Source: Mesorhizobium sp. M7A.F.Ca.US.006.01.1.1
Lineage (GTDB): Bacteria > Pseudomonadota > Alphaproteobacteria > Rhizobiales > Rhizobiaceae
Direction: 5' to 3'
DNA length: 39,337 nucleotides
Assembly: GCF_003997935.1 (NCBI RefSeq)
Contig: NZ_RZQL01000031.1
Coordinates: 1 to 39,337 of the forward strand
Shown here: positions 1 to 7,252 of the stretch, in pieces
Layout of the letters: each line of letters begins with the position of its first letter
How positions within the stretch are numbered: the stretch's first letter is position 1
Position numbers and translations under genes: made by a program
The notes under the pieces: generated by a model
Told to the model about the DNA's origin: nothing
Database searches by the model: none
Seen by the model: only the letters and a program-made list of their open reading frames with translations

Positions 1-17
1 GCACAGCAAGCCCACAA

Positions 18-1178
18 TCATGGCGATTTTGGCGCAGCCGACCATGTGATGGCGCCGGAGACGACCAGCACGATTGCGGCGGTGATCGAGGCGAGGAAGA
101 AATCGCCGGACATCTGCGCCAGAAATCCGGCGGCGACCGGCCCGATTATCTGGCCAAGGCCGAACGCAGCCGTCATCAGGGCAAAGATCCGGCGCGGCGC
201 GCTTGGCGCCTGCTGCCGGGCAGCCTGCAGGCCAAAGGCGGTAATGGCGATGAAGGTGCCGCCGAGCAGCACGCCGGCAAGCAGCGGCCCGGAGGCTCCG
301 CCGATGGCGACGCTGGCGGTGACGCCGGCAACTTCGATGAAGCACGCCAGCGCATAGGCGGCATAGAGGCCGGTCCGGGCCGCGATCTTCTGCCAGAGCC
401 AGACCGAGGGAAAGCCCGCAAGACCGGCGACCATCCACACCATGGCCTCGAAGACGCGGCTGCCGCCGCCTTGCCGGACGATGGCGACCAGGAATGTCGC
501 CGTCACCACATAGCCAAAGCCGAACAGGCCGTAGGCGATGATGACCTTGACCAACGACCGGTCCATCCGCAGTGCCGGCTCGCGGGCGACTTCGCCGTTG
601 CCGAGCGGACCCTCGTTGACCAACAGAGCGACGAGGACGAAACCGCAGGCCGAAATCGCCGCCGACCACAGCCAGCCTGCCGCCCAGCCCGAATGCTCGG
701 CGACCAGCACCGCCATCATCGCCGCCGATGCCGCGATGCCGAGCCCGACGCCGCCGAAATGCCAGGCCTGCAGGTCGTTGCGACCGGCAGCCGCGATATG
801 GCTGAACACGATGCTGGCCATGAAAACCATGACGAAGGCGCTGGCCAGACCGGCCAGAAAGCGGATGGCGAGAAAGGCGGCCATCGCTTCGGTCAGCCCC
901 ATCAGCGCGGCAAGGACCGCACTGGCGCCAAGCCCCGCCAGCATCAGCAGGCGCTCGCGCCCATGCGCCCAGCCGCCCGCCGCTGCCAACGCACCGACGA
1001 GGTAGCCGAGATAATTGGCCGACGCGATCCAGCCGGCATCGGCAGGCGACAGATGCAATTCCTGCATCATGCCAGGCAGGATCGGCGTGTAGACAAAACG
1101 GCCGATGCCCATGGCGACAGCCATGGCAATCATGCCGGCGAAAGCGAAACGCAGCGCTGTCGAGGTGGCCGATGTCAT
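18..1178 (-). CDS. YbfB/YjiJ-type MFS transporter
   Basis: Predicted inner-membrane secondary transporter of about 386 residues with some twelve hydrophobic segments. The start region (FAFAGMIAMAVAMGIGRFVYTPILPGM) is the conserved TM1 stretch of the YbfB/YjiJ group of the major facilitator superfamily, and ADAGWIASANYLGYLVGA is the matching TM2 region. The substrate cannot be read from sequence; members of this group are usually uncharacterised exporters. I start at the ATG at 1178 (MTSATSTALR) because the hydrophobic helix begins soon after it; an in-frame start at 1214 would add a polar leader and run through an inverted repeat at 1183-1199. Genes of this type often sit beside a LysR regulator, here the one at 1610, though another small gene lies between. 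The stop is 17 bases from the window edge. Confidence 0.88.
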   Translation of the reverse strand: MTSATSTALRFAFAGMIAMAVAMGIGRFVYTPILPGMMQELHLSPADAGWIASANYLGYLVGALAAAGGWAHGRERLLMLAGLGASAVLAALMGLTEAMAAFLAIRFLAGLASAFVMVFMASIVFSHIAAAGRNDLQAWHFGGVGLGIAASAAMMAVLVAEHSGWAAGWLWSAAISACGFVLVALLVNEGPLGNGEVAREPALRMDRSLVKVIIAYGLFGFGYVVTATFLVAIVRQGGGSRVFEAMVWMVAGLAGFPSVWLWQKIAARTGLYAAYALACFIEVAGVTASVAIGGASGPLLAGVLLGGTFIAITAFGLQAARQQAPSAPRRIFALMTAAFGLGQIIGPVAAGFLAQMSGDFFLASITAAIVLVVSGAITWSAAPKSP

Positions 1179-1182
1179 TGCA

Positions 1183-1199
1183 CTGCACAATAAGTGCAG
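1183..1199. promoter_or_regulatory. Perfect inverted repeat just upstream of the MFS start
   Basis: CTGCAC-N5-GTGCAG is a perfect 6-bp inverted repeat that ends 4 bases before the ATG of the MFS gene. It would overlap the ribosome-binding region, so it could act as an operator or as an mRNA hairpin hiding the start. No bound regulator can be named; the LysR protein at 1610 is one candidate. Confidence 0.35.
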
Positions 1200-1293
1200 G
1201 GATCGCTGAAACAATCGCCATCTGTTGGGCCAGTGTGTGCGCGGGGCGTGGTGATCGCTTCGACTTTCCCCAAGCCGAACGCTTGGCGCCTGC

Positions 1294-1515
1294 TCAGCAG
1301 CGGCCGCCGGCGCGCAATAGAACTGTCTCGTGCACTGTCCGCCGTGCCGTCAGCCTGAACGGCACATCGCCCAGTTCGCGCTCCGACATGGTGTTCAGCA
1401 CCGGATGCGAAAGCGGATCGATCAGCCATCTCTGCGCCTCGCTGTCCCGGCGCGGCTCATACGGCCTGCTCGCAGTGAAAAAGACCTTCAGCGACGACGA
1501 CAAAATCCCTAGCAT
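1294..1515 (-). CDS. Small DUF1127-like protein
   Basis: A small basic protein of 73 residues (77 from a GTG at 1527). Its middle, SHPVLNTMSERELGDVPF, resembles the short conserved core of rhizobial DUF1127-type proteins (a pattern like M-S-x-R-E-L-x-D). That family consists of small, often arginine-rich proteins; a few have been linked to stress, RNA and phosphate metabolism, but the role here is unknown. The ATG at 1515 is preferred because GGAG stands six bases upstream; the GTG at 1527 also has a GGGAG-like site. It lies between the divergent LysR gene and the MFS gene, on the MFS strand, and could be their first cistron. The short length and limited match keep confidence moderate. Confidence 0.5.
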   Translation of the reverse strand: MLGILSSSLKVFFTASRPYEPRRDSEAQRWLIDPLSHPVLNTMSERELGDVPFRLTARRTVHETVLLRAGGRC

Positions 1516-1609
1516 TTCCGGCTCCACAGGTCTGTCTCTCCCGACAAAATCTGCCGTTTCGACATGCCTTTCAATTGAGATTTCAGCCGGATCAGTTTAG
1601 AAAAACTCA

Positions 1610-2602
1610 ATGGCCATGCTCAACCGCGTCCATCTCAACGGCCTCCGCGCCGTCGAAACCGTTGCCCGTCTCGGATCACTGGCGGCGGCGGCCGGTGAAC
1701 TCAACGTTTCCGTCAGCGCCGTCAGCCAGCAGATAAGCCGTACCGAAAAACAGCTCGGCCAGGCGCTGTTCGAGCGAACGGCGAGCGGTCTGGTGCTGAC
1801 CGAATTCGGCGCCGTCTTCGCGGCCCGCCTTGGTGCTGGATTTCGTGAGCTTTCCCAGGCCGTGGCGCTGGCCGACGAGACTACGCAATGCACATTGGTG
1901 GTTTCGGTGGCGCCGGCCTTTGCCTCGAAGTGGCTGTTGCCCAGACTATCTCGCCACTTCGACCGGCATCCCAACGTGCTGCTGCGCATCGACGCTTCGG
2001 TGCGGCTGGCCAATCTCGATCACTCGGACATCGACATCGCCATTCGGCTTGGCGACGGCAAATGGCCTGGCGGGCGAACGGAACTGCTTTTGGCGCAGGA
2101 AGTCTTCCCGGTCTGCGCGCCGGCGATCGCCCAAAAACTGAAATCGATCGAGGACCTTGCCCAGACCTGCGCTATCACCGACGAGCGAGCGATGATCAAC
2201 TGGGAAAGCTGGTTCGAGACGGCCGGTGTCCCGCCTGTCACCTTCCTCAAGGGTGCGCGTTTCACCGACCCGATGCTGTGCCTGGAATCGGCGATTGCCG
2301 GCCATGGCGTGATGCTGGGCTGGCAATTGCTTGCCGCGGATGCGCTGGCCGACGGGCGGCTGGTGGCGCCTTTCGGAATCCGCGCCCAGAGCGGGCTCGG
2401 CTATTGGCTGGTGACCTCGTCCGTCAGGGCGGAAAGCCGCAAGGTCCGGGATTTCAAACTCTGGATCAGGGAAGAGATCGAGGCAACCATGGCGCGGTTC
2501 GGGTCCGCAAACGCTGAACCCGCCGGCGCGATCGCGGTGGAAAGCACCGCGCCGCCGCTCTATGGTAGGTCGGACATCAAACTACGACAGGCAGGATCAT
2601 GA
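1610..2602 (+). CDS. LysR-family transcriptional regulator (GcvA-like)
   Basis: A DNA-binding regulator of 330 residues. Residues about 7-66 form the winged helix-turn-helix typical of LysR proteins (LNGLRAVETVARLGSLAAAAGELNVSVSAVSQQI, then LFERTASGLVLTEFG), and residues about 92-295 are the periplasmic-binding-protein-like effector domain. The phrase ASKWLLPRLSRHFDRHPNVLLRI and the IRLGDGKWPG segment place it in the GcvA/AmpR-like branch. It diverges from the small gene at 1515 and overlaps the aminopeptidase by four bases (ATGA at 2599-2602), so the two are probably translated from one message. It may regulate that peptidase, the MFS exporter, or both. The C-terminal 30 residues after the effector domain look unstructured. 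The effector is unknown. Confidence 0.9.
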   Translation: MAMLNRVHLNGLRAVETVARLGSLAAAAGELNVSVSAVSQQISRTEKQLGQALFERTASGLVLTEFGAVFAARLGAGFRELSQAVALADETTQCTLVVSVAPAFASKWLLPRLSRHFDRHPNVLLRIDASVRLANLDHSDIDIAIRLGDGKWPGGRTELLLAQEVFPVCAPAIAQKLKSIEDLAQTCAITDERAMINWESWFETAGVPPVTFLKGARFTDPMLCLESAIAGHGVMLGWQLLAADALADGRLVAPFGIRAQSGLGYWLVTSSVRAESRKVRDFKLWIREEIEATMARFGSANAEPAGAIAVESTAPPLYGRSDIKLRQAGS

Positions 2603-3855
2603 CCACACATTCGCGCGGCGTTTCCGCATCGATCGACCCGGTGAAGCTCGACAGGCTGGCGGAAGTCGCCATCAAGGTCGGACTGCAATTGCAGCCGGGC
2701 CAGGATCTGGTGCTGACATCCTCCATTGCGGCGCTGCCGCTCACCAGGCGGATCGTCGAGCACGCCTACAAGGCCGGCGCCGGCCTGGTGACGCCGATCT
2801 TCAACGATGACGAGATGACGCTGGCACGCTACCGCTTCGGCGCCGACGCGAGCTTCGACCGCGCCGCCGGCTGGCTTTATGAGGGCATGGCGAAGGCCTT
2901 TTCCAACAATGCGGCCAGGCTTGCCGTACGCGGCGAGGATCCGTCGCTGCTCTCCGCACAGGATCCGGCAAAAGTGGCGCGTGCCAACAAGGCCAATTCG
3001 ATGGCCTACCAGCCGGCGCTGGAAAAGATCACCGGCTTCGACATCAACTGGAACATCGTCGCCTATCCGGACCTCGCTTGGGCCAAACAGGTCTTCCCCG
3101 GCGATGCGGACGATGTTGCGGTCGTGAAGCTCGCCGATGCAATCTTCGCCGCCTCGCGGGTCGATGTGGAGGACCCGATCGGCAACTGGAAAGCGCACAA
3201 CGCAGCGTTGCGCAGCCGCACCGAATGGCTCAACGGCCTTAATTTCCACGCGCTGCACTTCACCGGACCCGGCACCGACCTGACGGTTGGGCTGGCGGAC
3301 GGCCATGAATGGATGGGCGGCGCCTCGACCGCCAAGAACGGCATCACCTGCAACCCCAACATCCCGACCGAGGAGGTCTTCACCACGCCGCATGCAAGGC
3401 GGGTCGAGGGTCATGTCTCCTCGACCAAGCCGCTGTCCTACCAGGGCACGCTGATCGACGACATTTCGGTGCGTTTCGAAGAAGGCAGGATCGTAGAGGC
3501 CAAGGCTTCAAAGGGCGAGGACGTGCTGAAGAAAGTGCTCGACACCGACGAAGGTGCCCGCCGCCTCGGCGAGGTGGCGCTGGTGCCGCATTCCTCGCCG
3601 ATCTCGGCGAGCGGCTTGTTGTTCTTCAACACGCTGTTCGACGAGAACGCCGCCTGCCACATCGCACTCGGCCAATGCTATTCGAAGTGCTTCGTCGACG
3701 GCGCCTCGCTCAGCCAGGACGAGATCGCGGCGCGCGGCGGCAACAAGAGCTTCATCCACATCGACTGGATGATCGGCTCGGACAAGATCGACATCGATGG
3801 CGTCCACAAGGACGGCGCCCGCGTGCCTGTCATGCGCAAGGGCGAGTGGGCCTGA
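2599..3855 (+). CDS. M29-family metallo-aminopeptidase
   Basis: Cytosolic aminopeptidase of 418 residues, the usual length of the thermophilic-type M29 family (AmpS, PepS, aminopeptidase T), which uses two metal ions to release N-terminal amino acids from peptides. All expected metal or catalytic positions are present with the family spacing: Glu259 in PTEEVF, Glu325 in LGEVALV, His354 in ACHIALG, Tyr361, and His387 and Asp389 in IHIDW. The N-terminal half (residues 1-190) is the family's accessory domain. The ATG overlaps the stop of the LysR gene by four bases, which suggests translational coupling. Function in peptide turnover follows from the family; the preferred peptide is not visible. 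Confidence 0.95.
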   Translation: MTTHSRGVSASIDPVKLDRLAEVAIKVGLQLQPGQDLVLTSSIAALPLTRRIVEHAYKAGAGLVTPIFNDDEMTLARYRFGADASFDRAAGWLYEGMAKAFSNNAARLAVRGEDPSLLSAQDPAKVARANKANSMAYQPALEKITGFDINWNIVAYPDLAWAKQVFPGDADDVAVVKLADAIFAASRVDVEDPIGNWKAHNAALRSRTEWLNGLNFHALHFTGPGTDLTVGLADGHEWMGGASTAKNGITCNPNIPTEEVFTTPHARRVEGHVSSTKPLSYQGTLIDDISVRFEEGRIVEAKASKGEDVLKKVLDTDEGARRLGEVALVPHSSPISASGLLFFNTLFDENAACHIALGQCYSKCFVDGASLSQDEIAARGGNKSFIHIDWMIGSDKIDIDGVHKDGARVPVMRKGEWA

Positions 3856-3876
3856 GGGTTCCAGCCGAGAGGTGTG

Positions 3877-4239
3877 ATGGCCTTCAAGATCGCGGTCAAG
3901 CGTATCTACGAGCCGCCCGCTGCCGATGACGGGCAGCGGGTTCTGGTCGACCGTATCTGGCCGCGCGGCGTCAGCAAGCAAGACGCCGCGCTGACGCTGT
4001 GGTTGAAGGACATCGCGCCGAGCGACGAGTTGCGCAAATGGTTCGGACACGAGGCGGTGCGCTGGGCGGAGTTTCAGGAGCGGTATCGCGCTGAGCTGGA
4101 TGGGAATGGCGCGGCGGTGACTCAGTTGCGAGGCCTGCTGGGTAACGGCAAGGTGACGCTGCTCTATGGCGCGCATGATGAGGAGCATAACAATGCGGTA
4201 GCGCTGGCGGGGTATCTCAGCGCAAGAGCTCACAATTAG
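3877..4239 (+). CDS. DUF488-family protein
   Basis: A 120-residue protein matching the small stand-alone DUF488 family throughout. The conserved signature VKRIYEPPAADDGQRVLVDRIWPRGVSK is at residues 6-34, followed by APSDELRKWFGHE and the C-terminal VTLLYGAHDEEHNNAVAL block. The biochemical function of DUF488 is not established. The ATG at 3877 has a GAGAGG ribosome-binding site at 3867-3872; a GTG one codon earlier is less likely. It follows the aminopeptidase by 21 bases on the same strand and is probably the last cistron of the LysR-peptidase operon, since a palindromic repeat begins just downstream. Confidence 0.9.
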   Translation: MAFKIAVKRIYEPPAADDGQRVLVDRIWPRGVSKQDAALTLWLKDIAPSDELRKWFGHEAVRWAEFQERYRAELDGNGAAVTQLRGLLGNGKVTLLYGAHDEEHNNAVALAGYLSARAHN

Positions 4240-4262
4240 CCATCGTTAGCCAGACCTTCGTC

Positions 4263-4285
4263 ATCCTCGGGCTTGACCCGAGGAT
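4263..4285. repeat. Dispersed palindromic repeat
   Basis: ATCCTCGGG-CTTGA-CCCGAGGAT is a perfect 9-bp stem with a 5-base loop, followed by GGATCCATGCCGCGACC. Sequences of this form recur between genes in many rhizobial genomes. Placed 23 bases after the DUF488 stop, its transcript would form a hairpin, but no T-run follows, so it is not a normal intrinsic terminator. Confidence 0.6.
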
Positions 4286-4298
4286 CCATGCCGCGACC

Positions 4299-4403
4299 TC
4301 AGTCGAAAGGCGCAGCGGAGCAGAATCTGCACCGTTGCAACACGGATAGATCACGGAGCCACTGCTTGGAGATGTCGCAGCCGACATAGTTCTGCATTAT
4401 CAT
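4299..4403 (-). pseudogene. IS110-family transposase fragment (N-terminus only)
   Basis: Read on the minus strand from the ATG at 4403, the frame gives MIMQNYVGCDISKQWL, which matches the start of IS110-family transposases, where the Asp in the GCDISK motif is the first acidic residue of the RuvC-like active site. After about 16 residues the similarity stops and the frame runs into repeat DNA and ends at 4299. A full IS110 transposase is over 300 residues, so this is a decayed remnant that cannot code for an active enzyme. The match is short, so the family call rests on this motif plus the structured upstream region. Confidence 0.55.
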
Positions 4404-4565
4404 GTCCACGCCTCTTCCTGTGGTGCGGGGTCTGCTGCTAACAGCCCCGTGCAACTGTTCAGGTTGATGGTTCACCGGTGGGAAGGGACCGAGCCATGCC
4501 ACGGCCTGTCCTCGAAAGGACGACCAGGATCCTGTCGGTCTCCTTCCCACCTCAACCATAGCATG
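4404..4565 (-). mobile_element. IS110-type left-end remnant
   Basis: The 150 or so bases upstream of the transposase fragment (higher coordinates) are non-coding and highly structured, as is the left end of IS110 elements. The outer boundary is uncertain, somewhere between 4551 and about 4570. Neither a right end nor the remaining transposase is present in the window. Confidence 0.4.
4420..4551 (-). ncRNA. Possible relic bridge RNA of the IS110 remnant
   Basis: On the strand of the transposase fragment this region folds into two stem-loops. The first joins 4542-4551 with 4477-4486 (10 bp) and 4535-4540 with 4487-4492 (6 bp), with one bulged base at 4541; the large loop carries an inner hairpin GTCCT-N4-AGGAC at 4508-4521. 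The second pairs 4445-4449 with 4426-4430 and 4442-4444 with 4432-4434. IS110 elements are known to make a bridge RNA with two internal loops from this region, which guides recombination. The fold is seen by eye; that it was a bridge RNA is inference, and without its recombinase it should be inert. Confidence 0.35.
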
Positions 4566-4580
4566 ACAAAAACACACAGG

Positions 4581-4629
4581 ATCCTATGGTCTGCGCCGCG
4601 TCGCTTCGCTCCTAGCTCCGCCATAGGAT
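4581..4629. repeat. Palindromic intergenic repeat
   Basis: ATCCTATGG at 4581-4589 and CCATAGGAT at 4621-4629 form a perfect 9-bp inverted repeat with a 31-base centre, followed by GACGAAG. The end mirrors the CTTCGTC at 4255, which suggests a related repeat family. It lies 26 bases beyond the stop of the arsC-like gene. Confidence 0.5.
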
Positions 4630-4654
4630 GACGAAGTGGGGGGCATCCAGCGCC

Positions 4655-5005
4655 CTACTTCCCCACCGCCTGCTCATAAACATCCGGCTTGAAGCCGACG
4701 AAAACTCCGTCGCCGACCTCCAGAACCGGCCGCTTGATCATCGTCGGTTTGGCCAGCATCAGCGCCTTGGCCTTCTTTTCGTCGAGCGATAGCTTTTCCT
4801 TGTCCGGCAGCTCGCGAAATGTGGTGCTCGCCTTGTTGAGCAGCTTTTCCCAGCCGACCTTGCTAACCCAACCATCCAGCCGCTTGGCGTCCAGCCCCTC
4901 TGCCCTGAAATCGTGAAACCGGTAGGCAATTTCATGGCCCTCAAGCCAAACGCGCGCCTTCTTGACCGTGTCGCAGGTGGTGATGCCGTACATGGTGATC
5001 GTCAA
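4655..5005 (-). CDS. ArsC/Spx-like thioredoxin-fold protein (YffB type)
   Basis: A 116-residue protein of the ArsC-like superfamily, closest to the YffB group. It opens with MTITMYGITTCDTVKKARVWL, which contains the single conserved cysteine (Cys11) in the CDTVKKA motif; then come YRFHDFRAEGL, the long helical insertion ending LMLAKPTMIKRPVLE, and VFVGFKPDVYE. The IKRPVLE motif around residues 90-96 holds the cis-proline and the basic residue expected for this fold. YffB proteins look like glutathione-dependent thiol reductases rather than proven arsenate reductases, and no ars operon surrounds it, so a redox role is only likely. It stands alone on the minus strand. Confidence 0.88.
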   Translation of the reverse strand: MTITMYGITTCDTVKKARVWLEGHEIAYRFHDFRAEGLDAKRLDGWVSKVGWEKLLNKASTTFRELPDKEKLSLDEKKAKALMLAKPTMIKRPVLEVGDGVFVGFKPDVYEQAVGK

Positions 5006-5163
5006 AACAGTGGCCCTTCGGATTTCGAATCTGACCGCAGATTAAGGACGCTCTGCGCGCTTTGCCAGCGCTCTCCGGCGTGCCTTGCTTTTGCGCTTGC
5101 ATATACTAAGGATTTTTCCTAAGTGTTGCCGAGCCGATTTTTGCCGGCGCCCAGGGACCGACC

Positions 5164-5520
5164 ATGACAAGCCTTCAGACCGCAACTCCCAGCCCTCCGC
5201 CAATTGATGGCATCTTTCGCGCGTTGTCAGACCCGACGCGACGACGCGTTGTGGAGCGGCTGAACCGCAGCCCCGCTTCGGTCAGCGAGCTGGCGCAGCC
5301 TTTCGAGATGGCGCTGCCGTCCTTCATCGAGCACCTCAAGGTGCTTGAGGTCTGCGGGCTGGTGCGCTCGCAAAAGACCGGCCGGGTCAGGACCTATGAA
5401 CTGGCAGCCGAGCCATTGAAGCTCGCTGAAAACTGGCTAGCCGAACAGCGCGCGCTGTGGGAGCGCCGCCTCGACCAGTTCGACGCCTATGTGATGACCC
5501 TCAAGGAGACAGAAAAATGA
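5164..5520 (+). CDS. ArsR-family transcriptional regulator
   Basis: A 118-residue winged helix-turn-helix repressor. Residues about 18-90 match the ArsR domain: [59 protein letters not shown]. The C-terminal tail has the [24 protein letters not shown] pattern of the ArsR subgroup paired with SRPBCC proteins. It lacks a metal-binding cysteine box, so it is probably not a metal sensor. Its stop overlaps the start of the SRPBCC gene by four bases (ATGA), a coupled pair seen widely in proteobacteria. It probably represses its own operon; I found no convincing operator upstream. Confidence 0.93.
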   Translation: MTSLQTATPSPPPIDGIFRALSDPTRRRVVERLNRSPASVSELAQPFEMALPSFIEHLKVLEVCGLVRSQKTGRVRTYELAAEPLKLAENWLAEQRALWERRLDQFDAYVMTLKETEK

Positions 5521-5996
5521 TCTATCCCCTCCAGCCGGATCCCAGACTGGACCTTGTGCTCGAGCGCGTCATCGATGCGCCGCGCGAATTGCTGTGGCGC
5601 GCCTTGACGACGCCTGAGCATGTCAAGCAATGGTTCACGCCTAGGCCTTGGATGATCACCGACTGCGAGATCGACCTCAGGCCGGGCGGGCTGTTCCGCA
5701 CGCGCATGCAGTCGCCCGACGGCAAGGAGGTCAACGACCGCCATTGCTGCTATCTCGAAATCGTGCCGAACGAGCGGCTGGTGTGGACGGATGCATTGTT
5801 GCCGGGTTACCGGCCGTCAGGGGAACCCTTCATCACCGCTGTCATTTCCTTGCAACCGGACGGCCGGGGCACGCGCTACACCGCCACCGCGATCCACCGC
5901 GACGAGGCGACCCGCAACAACCATGAAGAGATGGGCTTCTTCGACGGCTGGGGCACGGTGGCCGATCAGCTTGCGCAGTATGTGAAGACGATCTGA
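5517..5996 (+). CDS. SRPBCC (AHSA1-like) domain protein
   Basis: A 159-residue single-domain protein of the START/AHSA1 fold. The family starts with a strand and helix like [35 protein letters not shown], found at residues 10-44, followed by [20 protein letters not shown] and the C-terminal helix [18 protein letters not shown]. Such proteins have a deep hydrophobic cavity and bind small ligands, but the ligand here is unknown. The ATG at 5517 overlaps the ArsR stop, so expression depends on the regulator's translation. A strong hairpin follows at 6005-6036. Confidence 0.93.
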   Translation: MIYPLQPDPRLDLVLERVIDAPRELLWRALTTPEHVKQWFTPRPWMITDCEIDLRPGGLFRTRMQSPDGKEVNDRHCCYLEIVPNERLVWTDALLPGYRPSGEPFITAVISLQPDGRGTRYTATAIHRDEATRNNHEEMGFFDGWGTVADQLAQYVKTI

Positions 5997-6004
5997 TCTT
6001 CCCA

Positions 6005-6044
6005 CATGACGGCCAGGAGTTGTCTTGGCCGTCATGCTTGTTTT
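6005..6044 (+). terminator. Intrinsic terminator after the arsR-SRPBCC operon
   Basis: CATGACGGCCA at 6005-6015 pairs fully with TGGCCGTCATG at 6026-6036 (11 bp, 10-base loop), followed by the T-rich CTTGTTTTC. It lies 9 bases beyond the SRPBCC stop. As the flanking genes converge, the stem may also work for the minus-strand gene at 6089. Confidence 0.75.
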
Positions 6045-6088
6045 CAACCCGGCAGCGAAGAGAGCAGTCTCCCGGTGGCATTTCCGCC

Positions 6089-6442
6089 TCAATAATAGAA
6101 GCGCTCTTCGGTGATCTTGCCGTTCTTGACCGTGTAGAGGCCAACTTCATCCATGGTGACGCGCTCGCCGGTGGCCTTGGGCGTGATGTCGAACTTGAAG
6201 CGCACCGCGAACTGGTCGCCGTTGACATAGGGACCCTCGACCGATCCACCATGCACTTCATTGTTCTCCTGCCACCACTGGCCCTTCTGCCTGAGAGCCT
6301 CCTTGCCATGGGAGATGGCCATCGGCCCCGCCATGGCTTCGAGACTGACGATATCGTCGGCGTTGTACTTCTCGGCAGCAGCTTCGTTATCGCCCTGCCT
6401 GAGCAGTTCGGTGAAATCCTTGGCAATTTCCGCGATAGTCAT
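6089..6442 (-). CDS. SnoaL/NTF2-like protein
   Basis: A 117-residue protein with the cone-shaped NTF2/SnoaL fold. It starts with a helix (IAEIAKDFTELLRQGDNEAAAEKYNADDIVSLEAM) and ends with the beta-sheet pattern DQFAVRFKFDITPKATGERVTMDEVGLYTVKNGKITEERFYY, which is typical of small SnoaL-like proteins. This fold holds enzymes and ligand-binding proteins alike, so no activity can be assigned. AGGAGG-like bases (GGAGGAAC) stand just upstream of the ATG. The gene is monocistronic and converges with the arsR operon. Confidence 0.88.
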   Translation of the reverse strand: MTIAEIAKDFTELLRQGDNEAAAEKYNADDIVSLEAMAGPMAISHGKEALRQKGQWWQENNEVHGGSVEGPYVNGDQFAVRFKFDITPKATGERVTMDEVGLYTVKNGKITEERFYY

Positions 6443-6545
6443 TTGTGTTCCTCCTGTTCAGACGCACTGCAAATAGGGAACGGCTCGCTGGCCTGCCATC
6501 GTCGGACCGCGCGGTAGCTGACAATACGTGTCACCAGCTTGCGGA

Positions 6546-7160
6546 CTACGATGCCAACGTCAGAGGCCAACGGTCCAGGAAGAGGTACTTTGTCAGACCG
6601 CGCAGGCTGTGAACAAAGATGAAGTCATGGGCAACGAAGCTGATCGGTTCGATAGGCTGCTGAGGGATGAACTTTTGATCGTAAGCAAGTGTCAGATGCG
6701 GAACGAAACGATCCGACGCTTTAAGCCCATTCCTGAGCATCTCGACACCAAGCAATTTGTGAAGTTCGAAAACCGGTCCATCATCGGCGAGAAGCACAAA
6801 TGGGCGATGAGGTGGCCTGCCCCTCGTTGCCGGGCGACCGGGAAAGCTGCCGACGTGGCCAAACGTGACCTCGAAAGCAGGTATGTGGACACGCTGGCCC
6901 GATCGTGACCCTGCAAAGACGGTCTTGGACCGTAGCCGCCTGTAGTCGCCAGCATGCTGCAGGCTCAGATGGAACCGTTCAACCGACAGCAGCGATCCAG
7001 CTATTCCGTGTTGATGACAAAGCTGGGTCTGCAGATCGGCGAACGGGCTATAGTCCTTCTGCTGCAAAAACAACCCGAAGAAGGCACGATCCGGTCGTTT
7101 CGGCTGCCACGTCGGCTCTGGAATTCCGAAATCAAATTCGCCTTGCAGATACATACGCAT
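6546..7160 (-). CDS. 2'-5' RNA ligase-like 2H phosphoesterase
   Basis: A protein of about 204 residues in the 2H phosphoesterase superfamily (LigT/ThpR and relatives). The two HxT/S catalytic motifs are visible: HLSLQHAG in the first half and HLTLAYD in the second, together with the hydrophobic strands RAFFGLFLQ and HDFIFVHSL. Family members act on 2'-5' or cyclic phosphodiester bonds in RNA or nucleotides; the natural substrate is unknown. The start is uncertain: I use the ATG at 7160 (MRMYLQGEFDFG), close to the usual family start, but ATGs at 7154 and 7217 are possible. It follows the polyamine-type ATPase gene by about 92 bases on the same strand and may be read from that operon. Confidence 0.8.
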   Translation of the reverse strand: MRMYLQGEFDFGIPEPTWQPKRPDRAFFGLFLQQKDYSPFADLQTQLCHQHGIAGSLLSVERFHLSLQHAGDYRRLRSKTVFAGSRSGQRVHIPAFEVTFGHVGSFPGRPATRGRPPHRPFVLLADDGPVFELHKLLGVEMLRNGLKASDRFVPHLTLAYDQKFIPQQPIEPISFVAHDFIFVHSLRGLTKYLFLDRWPLTLAS

Positions 7161-7252
7161 ACGCTCGACAAGGAACGCTCCTGCTTTTCCTCTATCTTTA
7201 GAACAAAACAGGAACAATTCTTGGAGTCAAGCGTGGATTTGATCCGGTGCGG

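Larger units (their letters stand above)
4240..4654. other. Non-coding repeat mosaic between DUF488 and arsC-like genes
   Basis: These 415 bases hold no intact gene. They consist of a palindromic repeat beginning at about 4255, a 5-prime remnant of an IS110-type element read on the minus strand (about 4356-4560), and a second palindromic repeat at 4581-4629. The outer edges CTTCGTCATCC and GGATGACGAAG are inverted copies of one another, as if one dispersed repeat had been opened by later insertions. Confidence 0.6.

Noticed and set aside
4449..4631. A small plus-strand protein in the IS110/repeat region
   Set aside because: It crosses the structured non-coding left end and repeat DNA and has no ribosome-binding site.
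5085..5118. A promoter or ArsR operator before the ArsR gene
   Set aside because: TTGCTT and TATACT are only 11 bases apart, and the AGGA-TTTT-TCCT repeat has just four-base arms.
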